A stretch of DNA of 64,000 nt, from NCBI GenBank assembly GCA_964023205.1, contig OZ026839.1:16212386-16276385 (forward strand). Reading direction: 5' to 3'. The position numbers and the translations under genes are program-made. The notes beneath the pieces are model-generated. The model had not been told where the DNA came from. It did not search any database and was given only the letters and a program-made list of their open reading frames with translations. Below are positions 11,901 through 26,900 of this stretch, one piece after another. Position 1 is the stretch's first letter; each line of letters opens with the position of its first letter. The stretch is from Lutraria lutraria. Taxonomy: Eukaryota; Mollusca; Bivalvia; Venerida; Mactridae.

Positions 11901-14900
11901 TTTATTGATTAGAGCACCGAGCTAGGTAAAATGAGAGACTGCGACTCGGACTAAATAATGATTCTTGCCCTGGTACTCGATATATAAAACACTAAAAATA
12001 GACATATGAATATATCGCCCTGTACGTAACGCTGCATATGTAAAACATAGCTACACAGTTTACAGTACGGTTCAGGCGATTTGTCCAATTTTCGCGAATT
12101 TCATTTTCGGAAAATGAACGGTCAACAGAAAGCAAAAGTAGAAGAAAGATTCACAATAAATATCATTTTAGCTACTGGAGTCGGCTTTAGATGTTCACGA
12201 ATCACCGTGATCCATCACTATCAAAGATTACTGACTGATAATAAGTCATAAAATGCGGTGAATAGCGACATTGCGGTGATTTTTTTCGTGATAAATGGCC
12301 GATAACGAATGCGGGGAAACGCGAAAATCGGACGAAGCACCCGAACCGTACTGTAGAATTCAATCCTCTGTAAGCAACTGCCTACTTTCTCATATAAAGA
12401 GACATGGTTGGTAGCTGGGATCTGTTCATAGACCCTTTAACACAGCAACTATGTCAAGGTTATCAGAACTGACTTTAACAAAAAATACTCTCATATCACA
12501 GAATGGTTAATACTAGCTCCACAAATTAAGATAAAATGATCTAGAAATCCTACCTGAGAAAATAGAAGTATTGTAGAGCTTCACGCGGGTCTGTCTCTTC
12601 AAATTTTCTAGTATACATCATAACAAGTCTAGCAAAGTTGATCCTACGTAGAGGACTTGGATCTGTTCGATCTACACTCACTGGAAGTATTCAATCAATA
12701 TATTATAAAGCTTTTTAACATCATGTCTATGTGTAGATATTGACACTTTATCTGTCACTAATAAAGTACTTTTTCAGACAGTGTATGATCCGAATGTTAT
12801 GATCCCAGTGTATTTTCCCAGTGCACAAAACTGTCTCAAGATTATTTTTAATTTAAACTTTAGAATAACTTTACAATGTGTTAGCTATGATGAAGTTTTA
12901 AGTAAATAAATTCAGTGAAAAATCAGACTAATTAAACAAATTTTGATTTGAAGGAATTCAACACTCAATTTCATGTGAATTTCAGGCCATTATAACCAGA
13001 TGTCAGAATTGCCGAGTGGACATAAATGTGATTATTCATAGAACATGATTACAATATGGGGCTGCTCTGAGATGACCATATCTGTTGAATGGGCTGTTAA
13101 ACAACAGATAAATAACACTTTAGTTAGAATGATTTCAGGTATATACATACATAGCTGAGACTGTGTAGACTGTGAACACAAGAGAAGTTTCATCTGATGC
13201 AACACAAGAGCCACATGCACAGCATGACATCGTAGTCGTTCTATACGAGACATAAATTCAATGGCAGCTTCAAATTGTGCAGTAAGAACCAGGACTTGAA
13301 AGTACAAGAATGGTTGTTGATATCCATTGAAATGACCTTCACCTAGAAAAAAATCAACACATCATACAACTATCCACAAACTGTACATCATTGAGATAAA
13401 TTAATGAGAAGAAAAATCATTTTTTAATACCACAGACTAACAAGAGGGCCATGATGGCCCTTTATAGCTCAGGGCCATCATGGCCCTTTATAGTTCACAA
13501 CAGGCGATCACAAAAAAATGCACTGCAATTTATGCATATATATACATACACAAATATATGAGCCTAATAAAACCATGATGAACTAAGCAAAAGCTCCCAG
13601 GTTGTAATTTTAACAAATAAATACAGTACAACCTGTCCAGAGTGACCCTCTCTTGAGCAACAACCCCCCTTTAACAACAGCATGATTTTTTCCCATTGCA
13701 CAATTTAACTATTAATCTAAACTCTCTAGAGCAACAACCTCTCAACAACAACACACATTGCTACTCCCAAAGGGTGTTGCTTTGGAGAGGTTGCACTGTA
13801 TTTGAGTAAGTTTTTATACAATAGTATTATGTATAAAGTAATATGAAATGTATAACTGAAATTTATAATTGAACAAATAATAGGAAATAATAGAAAACAA
13901 CAGATACTAAACCCGGTTGTTAATTAAAACTTACCAAAGTCTTCAAACATCATAGTCTGTAACTTCTGTAGTGTAAGAACTTCAGCTCTATCACCTGTTT
14001 CAATCTGTGTCTGACAAAGTTTGATCCATAAATAATCATCTATCTTATCTGCAATCTCCGTGTGATCCTCCATATAGTCACACTGTCCTATCACACAGAA
14101 TACAGCCCTGTACAGTATGGACAACAGAAAATAACATCTATGTAGACTTGTAATAATGTGAAAGACTTTGTCACACCATAAAGCATATAAATTAAAAAGG
14201 TATGCTAATCATAACAGCATTTTCAGATTATACTTCTCTATAAATCACTATTCTCAACATTAACAAAAGATAAATGAAATGTCATGTATGTAATATCATT
14301 TAGTGAACACTTATCCAATAGACACTATATGGGAAACCAGGCATCGCAATGAACAAGTTAAACAAACTAAATCTGTAACAATCAAAGTTAGCAAGACCAA
14401 TGGGAAGATAATGTAACATAGGTACTGAATACAAACCTCTTATATGGATCAGAACATTGTTTGACAACTCTTCTATACTGTAATTGTATCTTTGTCTCAC
14501 TGCTAGGACTCAACCTGCAACACAAATTGTATGTAAGATAAACAGTCAACTATTATATGAAAAAGACAAATCTTGATCAGGAGTTTGAAATTACTTTGCC
14601 CATGTTTAGAAAATAAGGCACTTTTCAGAATCCAATGTAAGTTGGGTTAATTAGACATTCTGATAGTTCTATATATCACATTTAAAAAGACTAATAGAAA
14701 AGTTAAATGCAATACCTGTGGTCTGTATGATTTACATATTCCTGTAAAAATGTTGGAAAATCCCCAAGTTGATGCCTGCAAAATTGGAAATAACATTCAA
14801 AAACTAGACAGAGTATATGTGTTTTTCCATTTAACCACAGAATTCCACGAATACAGGCTTAAAGAGTTACAGAGCTAACATGAATTCAGCCAAATTTGAC

Positions 14901-17900
14901 CCCTAAGTGTGACCTTGACCCTTCTGAAACATGCACCCTGTATGTCGTATCGGTGGGGTGAACATTTGAGTTAAGTTTCTTCAGAATCCTTTGCAGACTT
15001 GAAGAGTTACAGAGCCGACACAGACAGACAGACGGATGCCAGTGTCATAACATTATGTCCCTTTGAGTGTATATAAAATCTACACAAGAAGCTGTGTTCA
15101 ATAAACACATATACCCCTGTGGCATGCTTGATCATAGACTTTGAACCTAAATGAGATCAATGTGTAAAAGCAGAAGCAAAGTTTCAAAAATATAAGTAAT
15201 TGTCCGAGATGTTTCATACAGGAAAAATAATATACACAACTGCACCAGAAATATCAAATTATTAATGAAAAGTAATATGTAGGTAAGTGTTGTTGATGCA
15301 AGACAAAATGGTAAAATGTACAATATTTTTACCACAAAGTAGCCATTGATGCTAGAGGAATGGGTTCAATCTAGTTAACTGAGAAATAACCCATTTAAAA
15401 TTTTGAATATCCAGGTCAAGGACAATTCGAAGGTGGTCCATATGAATTGACTGGGTAGGGCTTATTGTGATGAGTAGGTAATGTAACTCCAAACAAAATA
15501 TCTTTTAAGGGATGACTTTGTTTGAGCTAAACAGGAAATGACATAAGAAAGCTTGTTTAGATGTGTTGACAGATATTTGAGTGAAATGAAAGCATCTTCA
15601 CAGAAATGGAAAGAACTACATTTTATCACCAGCCTTCTTAATCAATACAAGAAATATGAAATACATGCAATGATGACATAGATAATGGAATACATTCTAT
15701 ATCATTTGCACAATAAGACTGATCCATTTTAAAGACGAATGCCCAACATACTTGGCTCTCTCCACTACACTTTGAGCTGCACTCAAGTCTCCACATCTCA
15801 GACAGAAGTAAATCATTGCCCACGTTGGATGACCATCTATCGTTCCATCCTGTTACAATGATATAAAGAAACATGTACAGTTCATGGTAGAATCAACAAA
15901 TTTGTTTTATATTGATCTACATGCTGTAGCCATTGGTCCATCACATTGATGTATTTCTCCCAAAATGACATGGTGCATGAAAGTTACATAGGCTTGAAGA
16001 CAACATTGTAAACTTATGAGAATTAACTATGGTTTGTATTCGTTGAAAACCTAACTGTTATCAATGGCATATCATTTATTATTATGTTGGTCAATAAATA
16101 TATATGTTTGCTATGAAATTTAACGACTGATTCCATTAGACACGCTTAATTATCATGTGATTAAGATTTAGTTTCAAAAGACGCGTCAGATAATATACAG
16201 ATCAGGAATCTGGTATGCATGCAGTCTGTAGACTTGAAAACATTTGTTGATGTTGATTTAAATGTCCCTGTCTGTTTAGGGAATTTAGATATTTATATAA
16301 TAAATAATATCATATTAGAATGTAACTCTATTGAGAACATCAACAATGAAGATGACGATGATAATGAAGTTCAAGAATTAACTGTGAATGGTAAGATGAA
16401 CACATGTAAATATTACACTGATTATATTCATGTATATGTTGTGACGTGACCATTACAAAAAAGATTTCATGTTGGACATTTTTATGATTTAGTAGAACAA
16501 AGACAATAATTGATTACGCTAATGTAAACAAGAGGGCCAAGATGGCCCTATATCGCTCACATGACAATCACTGTTCACTCATTAAAACATTGTTTTGAAC
16601 CGGTGACCTAGTTTTTGACCCCAGACGACCTGTGTTCGAATTTGTCTCACATATCATTAAGACAAACAGTCTGACTAGGTTTGGTGAAGATACGATCAAA
16701 ATTTGACATCTACAGTGTTAATAAGGTTTTTCTAAGATTTGACCTTGTGACCTGGTTTTTGACCCTAGGTGACCCATATTTGAACTTGTCCTTAATATCA
16801 TTAAGACTAACAATCTGACAAGGTTTGGCCAAGATCCAATCAAAACCATGACATTTAGAGCTTTTACAAGATTTTTACCTAAGATTTGACCTTGTGACCC
16901 AGTTTTTGAGCTCGGCTGACCCATGTTCATCCTTGACCCACATATCATTGAGGCAAACATTTTGACAAGGCTTGGTGAAGATCCAATTAAAACTGTGACA
17001 TCTACAGTGTTAACAAAGTTTTCCTAAGATTTGACCTGGTGACCTAGTTATTGACCCCAGATGACCCATATTTATACTTGACCGTTATATCATTAAAACA
17101 AACGATTTGACAAAGTTTGGTGAAGATCCAATAATAACTGTGAAATCTACAGTGTTAACATGGTTTTTCATAAGATTTGACCTAGCGACCTAGTTTTTGA
17201 CCCAAGATGACCCATGTTCGAACTCGTCCAAGATATTATGAAGACAAACATTCTGACAAGGTTTCATGATCATCCAATCAAAACAGTGACTTCTAGAGTG
17301 TTCACAAGGTTTTCCAGCAATTTGCCCTAGTGACCTAATTTTATTACAGAAATTACCCATTTTCAAACTTGACCTACATATTATTAAAATAAACATTCTG
17401 ACAAAGTTTCATGAAGATACAGTCAAAACAGTGATTTCTAAAGTGTTCACAAGGTTTTCCCTTATTTGGCCCTGGTGACCTAGTTTTTGACCCCAAATGG
17501 CCCAATATCGAACTCGTCCGAGATTTTGTTGATATTAACGTTCTGACCCAGTTTTGCTAAAATTGAGCCAAAAATGTGGCCCCTAGTGTGGTCACAACAT
17601 AAAGTTTGACGACGCACAACGCCGGACGGAGAGTGATCCTAATAGCTCACTTTGTCACTTTGTGACATGTAAGCTAAAAAATGCACAAATACTAAATCTA
17701 CAGGTTTAGTTAGTTGAAGCTATACTTCAGTGATATTTACCTCTAAACCTCTGGGTAATGTAGCTTGTCTAATGTTAAGATAACTTCTAACAAGGTTACA
17801 AGTACCAGGTACCCCACCACGTTGTGCTTGTTGTAAATTACCAGATATCTGACTGGTTATAAACTTTTTATACCTGAAGAACAAAACACAATACTCGTAA

Positions 17901-20900
17901 TCACACTAATTGCAAAATAACAAGAAACAAGATTTGTCAATCTGACTAAAGTATTCGATCTTCCTTACGGCGAGATCTGATGACGGCCTATACCAGTTTC
18001 TATTTTCAAAAGTCGGAAATTCCATGATCACTATTTATATCTATTTATAATTCAGCCAATCGTATAACTCGTTTCATCGGTACTTTGGCCGAATGAACTT
18101 TCTACCTGACGATGTTATTTAAACGTTAGTAAACATTAAATTACGTATAACATATTTGTCTGCAACCACGTTTTGATTTTTTTAGTTATCCTGATCGATT
18201 CGGCCATAGTAGTACAGAAAATTTAATAAACACGCATGTCACATGGGCGCTATCATTACATTTAGTTGCGTAAGAATAGGTGTTCGTGATAACTACAAGT
18301 CAAATATTGTTTTTTACCGCGGTTAAAAATAGAATCAGATCACTTTCAGAATTATGAAAGTCAGGCGCTGATTGGCTAGTGGAAAAGGTCACCTGAGGTG
18401 ACCTTCTATAGGTCGTCTTCAGATCCTCATAGTGTAGCGGGTTTGAGGATATGATTTTAATCAGATTGCAAGATTTGTTTGTTTATCTGAGTTTTATGCC
18501 CCTTTTCAACAGTCATAAGAGGCAGACAGTTCATCTAACCATCGTTCCTGGGAAGAACCAGTACAGGACTCCCATCATCACTAGTAAGGAACTGCCTACT
18601 TGCTTATATAAAGAGGCATGGTCGGTAGCAGGGCTCGAACCCACGAGCCTCTATCTATAGGTTACAGTGATTTGAAGTCAGCGACGTTAACCACTGGACC
18701 ATGGAGGCAGGTACAAGAAACAAGAAGTGTTTGTGAAACACGGATGAGCCCCAAAGGCCAACTGGATAGTATGACCTTGACCTCAAAATCAATAGGGGTC
18801 ATCTACATGTGATGACGATCCTTCTGACCGAATCTGAGGAGCTTAGGCCAAATAGTTCTCTAGTAATTGCCCGGATAAAGTTTGGTTATGGACTGACGGA
18901 CGGACAAAAACAACCTACTGACCGACTGACCAACATGAGCAAAGCAATATACCCCCTTTTCTTCGAAAGGGGGCATAACAAAAAATATAATCAACTCAAA
19001 ACAATTGTAGACAGACAGATAAATAAACAGACTTATAGGTAGAAGAACATAGTACTCTTTATTTCCATACAATCATGAAATCTTACAAAGGAGTACTAAC
19101 TATGGACAGTTCATTTTCGGATATACAATAGTCTGAGTCCTGATGTTAAGAAATAGGGCCAGATTTTCAATGCTTTTTAATACACTTAGTAGCCTATGCA
19201 TCAATCATTGAATACCCAAGACTTACGTTATAAAACATTCTGAGAATCAATGATAAAATGAATGAACATTTGATTTTTGTTTTGTATTTTTTCCCAGTAT
19301 AATAATGTGTATATACTTAATATGTTATGTATGAGCATGCAGTCAACAAAATGTAATACTTAAGTGATAACTTTATATCTTATGCTCTACTTTATATACC
19401 ATCCGTAAAAAAAGGACACCTGTCTACAAGACACTTTTAGGTTTTCAGCATACTGTCCATAGTACACAAGTTTGACAGTAGTCAAGTTTTCAAGAAAATT
19501 TTGTAAATAATATAAGTAAACAAGATGTGTTTTATAAAGACCATGCCCCCTCTGGTTGCCCTTTTTGAAAATGCACAGGTCCTGTAGAGATTTTCATGAT
19601 GAACCAAGATATGAAGTTCGATGATTGCAGGTGATAGCGTTTTGATTTAATAGGGAAGGTTAAATTTCGGTACAGGCAAACAAAGGGCCGTAAATCTGCT
19701 AAAAATGATCAAATCACAAAACCCTAACAATATGTGCTGGTGAACATGGTGACAATAGTTCTATCAAAGTTTGGTAAAAATCCCTGGAGAAATACAGAAG
19801 AAGTTGCAAACAAAAGAGTATTTCTCTATATATTACATATGCACAAAATAAACAAAGGGCCATAATTCGGTCAAAATTCATTGAATCATAAAACCTTTAT
19901 AACATGCATTGGGTATGTCGATAACAATAGTTCCATGAAAGTTTTATCAAAATCCCTTGAGAAAACAAGGAAACAAGAGTATTTCGCTGTAACAATCACA
20001 CAAAATAAACAAAGGGCCATAATTCCATAAAAAATGATCGAATCACAAAACCCGGAATATATGTGCGGGGGTTCTTGGTAACAACAAGTCTGTGAAAGTT
20101 TCGTCAAAATCCAATGAAAAATGTAGGAGAAGTTTCCTAAAAAAAATGTCGGAATTTTTTAAAACACAATGACCCTGTGACCTTGACCTACTGACATGCA
20201 AATGCACATCTCCTGTAGAGGTTGTCATGAGGAACCTACATATGAAGTTTAATGGATGTAGGTGCAGGCGTATTGATTTTATAGGCAAGGTTAAAGTTTG
20301 GTACAAACAGACAGACAAACAGAGAGGCCAAAAACAATATGCCTCTGATCTATCGATACGGGGGCATAAAATTAAGATTATAAGATGCAGGAGTGATCAA
20401 CATACTAAAATATCAACATGCTGAAATACTGTTCAACAATTTAAGTATCAAACTGGTCAAGTTCTTATTTACACTAGTTTTAAATATAAGATAAAGAAAG
20501 TTATACATACGACTGCTCTAAATGGGTTCTGGCATTTTTAATAAAAGCTTTTTGAGCATTTTTGTTCTTTCTCAATGATTGACCACTTGTACATGGTGGT
20601 ATATCAATCATACACCGTACCATCTCCCACAAATCTTTAATATGCTGTAATTAAAACATTCAGAATTGTCAACAGTTTCAAAGTAATTAACATCAGTAGT
20701 AAATTGAATTAAATCAACCACATTTGAATCAACTGACACCAAATTTAAATGTTTGCTTGTCATCAATGTATTGAACAACTGTTCAGTAAGTTGGCAAATC
20801 ATCTTTTTCTTAATTAGTACAAGTATGAAAGATTTGCAGTTAAAATACTTTTTTTCCAAATATTTCACATTGTTGTTTATGTAGGAACATACAGCCGGTG

Positions 20901-23900
20901 AAAGAAAAAGTTCATATTGTTGTTTATTTAGGAACATACAGCGGGTGAAAGGTTAAACAACAGCACTTACCTTGTTATCAAGGCTTTGTGACACCTCATA
21001 AAACATGTCCACCAATTTAGGTTTGATGTAAGCTGAGTTAATCACCTGTTCATTGTATTCATAAACCTGCAGTGAACAGAAACTCAACTTTAGAATTGTT
21101 CATGTTTATATTTTGTTTAATTCTGACGAGGACTTATATACATACATGCATTCGCAACTTCCGTATTAACAGTTTAAAGTAATCAAATCCCGCGATAATA
21201 AGACGTGAATCAACGGGAATACAAGCTATTGTTACAAAAGCGGAAATACGAAAATATCCGTGATAATCCGAATGATAATAACGGCGAAAATATCTGTGGT
21301 ATTCCGAATGTTTAATCTCGGAGAAGAAAGGATTATAATAGATGTCCGCCATCTTGGAATTTAAAATGTTCGACTGATGCCTTTTTCAATGCTTATACTT
21401 AGACTTTGTGGATTATAAATGTATCTCAATATCTTTAAGGAATTTGTTGCATCCTTTACCAATTTCCCGTGCCCAATTGCCAGAGTTGTTTTAGTATAAT
21501 CAAATTCGTAAACACCCAATTACAGCTGTCGGACATTGCCGAGTATATAGCAATGCATTGTGGGATCGCCGAACGATATCCATGTATGTATATAAGTCCT
21601 TGATTCTGACAAGTTTAGTTTAAACTTAATTATTTTACATTGACTTATATTAGCTACTCTTGATGATTGCTTCCTGAATCCTGACCAGTACTCACAACGA
21701 AAGAAGGGATTGTAAAGGTTTCAGACAATTCCGCCAGTGACAGGATTCAACCCACAACCTCTGGCTTAAAGAGTCCGACATTCTACAGCTACACCACTGC
21801 TCCGGACAAGTTTGAACCACAGTATTGGGTTTTATGCAGTAAATTTAGTAGGACTTCAGGTTTTCCCAGTAGTAAGACATTAATATATGATTGTATTAAC
21901 TTAGATGTTCAATCAACTAAAATCAGTACCATACAGTTACTATCAATCATCATAGATTAGCATTAAAAATAGTAAAAACATTGAGTTTCTCTATACTAAT
22001 TTTACCTGTCTGGAATATGCCATCTCTACATTGTCTAGAGCACTTCTACCTTGCATGGAAACAGAATCTGTCAGAAAACTCTAGAATATAAAACATGTAA
22101 ACAATAATAGTATACAGACAGAAAATAGATGATCATATCACAATGACAGGGATTGTATTTAAAGATAATTGAGATTATCACCAGAAGAAGAAAACATGTT
22201 AAATGCGTAAATATAACAAGATAGAAGAAATTTTATTTTTATTTGTTTGTTTAAATAAAGTTTTATACCTCTTTTCAACAGTCAGAGTCATATGAGGCGG
22301 ACAATTTACTCTACCATCTTTCCTGGGAAGAACAAGTTGTATATGAACAACAACACAAGATATTTTACCTCAGTTTCGGGTTGAAAGTCGATAGTGTCCT
22401 GACCAGAACCAAGTAAAGCATTTAGTATTTTCTGTTTTTCTCTCTCCCACTCAGTGTTCATACAATCCCAATGTCTTTTTTCAGTCTCAGAGAATGTCTG
22501 AAAGTAATCAAAATATGCAAGTATATAAAATTTCTGTTTAATCATTCAGGTTTCAAAAACAAGTATATCACTCACATGATAGTCATTGCTTGCTGCGGAA
22601 AACATTGTTTTGAGTCTGTGTCACGAGGTCCTTTCTTATCAAGGTTTTTACCATTGAGTAGACCTGGTGACCTAGATTCTGACCCCAGATGACCAATATT
22701 CGAACTTGTCTAAGATATCTTTAAGACCAACATTCTGACAAGGTTCAGTGAAGATCCAATCAAGACTGACATCTAGAGTGTTAACAAGATTTTCCTGTGA
22801 TTTGACCCGGTGACCTAATTTTTTATATCAAATGATAAATGCTCGAAGTTGTCCAAGATATCATGAAGAAAAACATTCTGGCAAGGTTTAATGAAGATCC
22901 TCTGTGACCTCTTGTGTGTTAACAAGGTTTTTCTGGGATTTGACCTGGTGAACTAGCATTTGTAAAATCAAAATCTACTTGCATTAGTTTACAACAAGCG
23001 AAATAAAATAAATCATGATATTTATGTACCATAAACTCAACTTACATTTTGTCTTGTCTGTTCTATGACAGCCAGTAAGGCATTTTCTCTCTCATTACGT
23101 AAAAATCCCTGAAAATGCAAAAAACTTAGAATAAGATAAAATAATTTTTAATCATATCTAAATCACCCACTACAGAAAATAGAATGTTCATTCATGATAT
23201 GCCAAGAATTTTGCATTTCACTAAAAAACAAACAAGAGGGCCAAGATGGCCCTTTATCGCTCACCTGAGAACAAAGTCACAATAATTAATGACCAGATAA
23301 TATAGTTTCCAACTCGTATAACCCATTTTTATGTAGATTTTGAGATCAAAACCAACAATGAAGGTATAATACTGTTAAACAAGCTAAAGCGTAGCAAATT
23401 TTCTAATCCAAGGGCCCATAACTCTTGAAGTTCCGGTCCGATTCCACCCATAACTGAACTTGTCCAATACCGTAAGGTCATAAACATTCATTGTAAATAT
23501 GACTAGGATCGGTGAATAAATGAAGGCGCTAGAGTGCAAACAAGCTAAAATATAGCAACTTTTCTAAGTCAAGGGCCCATAACTCTTGAAGTTCTGGTCC
23601 GATTCCGGTCATAATCGAACTTGTCCAAGATCTTTTGGTTATACACATTCACTGAAAATATGATTAGGATTGGTGAATAAATGAAGGTGCTATAGTGTAA
23701 ACAAACTCAAATATAGCAAATTTTCTAAGTCAAGGGCACATAACTCTTGAAGTTCAGATCTGATTTTGCCCATAATCGAACGTGTCCAAGATCTTTTGGT
23801 TATACACATTTACTGAAAATATGATTAGGATTGGTGAATAAATGAAGGCGCTAGAGTGTAAACAAGCTAAATATAGCAAATTTTGTAATTCAAGGGCCCA

Positions 23901-26900
23901 TAACTCTAGAAGTTATTGTCCGATTTTGCCCATAATCGAACTTAGCCGAGACATTGTGGCCATACACATTGTGATGAATCAGGTGAGCTAAAAAACTAAA
24001 GAAAAACAGGAATACAAAACTTAAATCTGCATTTAAACAATTTTAAGAAATAAGCACCAAGTGGTTAAAGTCTGAACACATTCATTTTAACTTCTCGCAT
24101 CTCTCTATGATGACAAAAACCTTAAAGGAAAGAAATTGTTTCCCAAAACAACTAGAGCTGTCACAGAGGTGACTTAATACCCCCGCTGCTGCTTTGACAC
24201 TAATAATGCAATTGTACACTATATGGCTAAGTTCAAGTGGACATAACTCTGCAATGAGTGAATTGCTGGACATGAAAATTGTGTCTTGCACATCTACACT
24301 TGATGGTGTTAATATATTTCAGTTTTATTGAAATCGCTTAAAAATGTGGAAGTAGTTCTCTCCACAAACTTCTATGCGAACGGACCGAACGACCAATGAC
24401 TGAGTGACTCCAATATACCCCCTCTGAAACTTCATTTGCGGGGGTATATCTAGAGCTATGTCATAGAAATAACTAATAGCCTGCTGCCACTCTGACACTA
24501 TAAATGCAATAGTACACTTTATGGATAAGTTCAAGGGCACATAACTCTGTAATGAATGGATTACTGGGCATGAAGTGTGTCTTGCACATCTTCATTTCAT
24601 ATCGATCAAATATTTCAAGTTTCAATTCAATCCCTTGAAAATTATGTAAGTATTTTGCTCCACAAACATTCATGAGCTAAGAATGTCATTGTACATTATA
24701 GGGCTAGGTTCAAGGCACACAACTCTGTAATATGTGATCACAGGACATGGAAATTGTGTCTTCCACATCTACACTTCATGGTGATGACATACTTCTAATT
24801 TCATTGCAATCGCTTAAGGAATTTGGAAGAAATTGGCTCCACAAACATGTGAAATAGTATGGGGACGGACTGACGGACCCCCCATTCAACAACCAAGTGA
24901 CTAAGCCCCACCTCAAACTTGGTTTGGAGGGGTACAACAAGTACACAAAGTTCTCCCTGATGAATTGTAATTTTACCAACCTTAATGTCTGTATCCCTCA
25001 CCGGCTCAAGGGGTTCAAAAGTTGTAGCTGCACTAAGACCTTCCAACTTTTGTGAAATTTTGGGAACATCATATCCTTTTGAGCCAAGTAAGATTGACCT
25101 GTAATAAGATTGAGATATAAGTTATGAAATACTAAATATTTAGAACAAGCAAGAAATGAATATTCAGTCCTGATGTTTCAATGTAAAATAACCTTGATTA
25201 TATGAATCATGTATTCATAATACTGTGGCTTATCCAAAGTGATAAACAGGTCCCCACAATTATTCTAATGCGTATGTTCAAACCTAATCAGAAGTCAACA
25301 ATAACACTTATCAACCAGACATTTCCATTGAAGGATTTCTTTAAGGCATAAAAAGGTGTGAACGTCAAATTTTGAAACAACCAAGAACAAAAGTATTATT
25401 TGTTAGGTTCAACTGAGACTTTCTTAATTTACATCACATACCTGAAACAATCATCAAGTCCAAAACTTCTACAATTTACCACATAAAAAGTTTAAAGTAC
25501 AATCAGGTCAGCTGTAAATAAGTTAATGAAATGTCATACTGTTTCAACTTGTTTATGACACATGAAATATACACAGGAAATTGCTTTGCTTTGACAGCTG
25601 ACTTCTATTAGCATATATATAAGTAATACAGCAAATCCAAGTGTGGTCACATGATAAATTAATGAATTTGATTGGTTGTTCAATTAAATAACAACACTGA
25701 ACTTTATTTTCTGGCTGAAGTGTTAAAGATATTTATGATGCAATATTATCATAAATGCCATATCTCACACCGTGAGACATTTTCTCACGTATTTTTACCC
25801 TTCCTCACGGTCTAACGCCGTTAGATCGAAATCTCACGGAAAATTGTACCCCAGATAAAAAAATATGCCTTGCAGTTAACAACTACAATTTGTATCTCGG
25901 ACAACATGTGTTTTAACGATAATAACCGAACACTCCGATTGCAGTTAAAAGTTGACACTTTGTTAATTGCCGATAAACTTGGCGCATGTTTTATATCATC
26001 TCAGGCAGTATGTTGTATGTAACCATGGTAAGTTGTATTTAATCATCATATTAATTGATAAGGTGATAGTCTGAAGACCTTAAGCTAATATAATGTATTA
26101 CTTTAGGTGCAAAGAATTTAAGTAAGAACGATCATGTAGGTTTTCAGATAGTGTTGCACTTCCTTGAAGTTTAAGAGTTATATTGAATTTATTTATCTTA
26201 TAGAAATTTACTTTGTAAGTTCATTGTCATGCTGAAATTGACGTATTGTTTATCTTGTTTCAGTTCTTAACCTGGCTGAGAAATTGGCACCAGAGGTCAA
26301 CAACTTGAACAATGAACTTCTCCTTGAAGAAGCAGAAGAAAACCTTCTTTCACCAATGACACACCTTTAAAATTTTGTCAAAGAAACAACACCCTTGACT
26401 GTGTCTGGGATGAAATGATGTCAAAACAAACTCTGCCCAGTGGTAAACCAACAATAAGATAATGTTATGACATTTAAGCATATATAATATAATGTACTGT
26501 AGTTGAAGAGACTTGATGCTGTGTTTTTAAGTATGATGATACTTTGAATATTTATATGTGCTGCTTAACTTACTATACCATGTGCATTGTTAAATAAATT
26601 CTGTTTAACTTATTTTGTCTTTATTTCAATTAATAAATATCTATGAATGCATTTATTCCAATTCATGGGTGTAAAAAGAGGTCTATTGCACGCAAAAAGC
26701 ACCATCTTGTACATGCAAAATAGTTCGAGAAAAAGTCTCACTTATTTTTAACAAAATCTCACTTAAAAATTACCCTTCAGAAGCAAATCTCACTTATTGA
26801 CCCTCCGAAAATATGGCATGTATGTAGTATTATCATTTATGTCTGTTTTTTTTGTCTCCTGACATAATTTCACCAGTGTAGAAAATATTGATTATTCATG

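Noticed and set aside
16219..16449. 76-codon acidic open frame
   Set aside because: No homology recognised, no splice context, AT-rich intron; probably chance.
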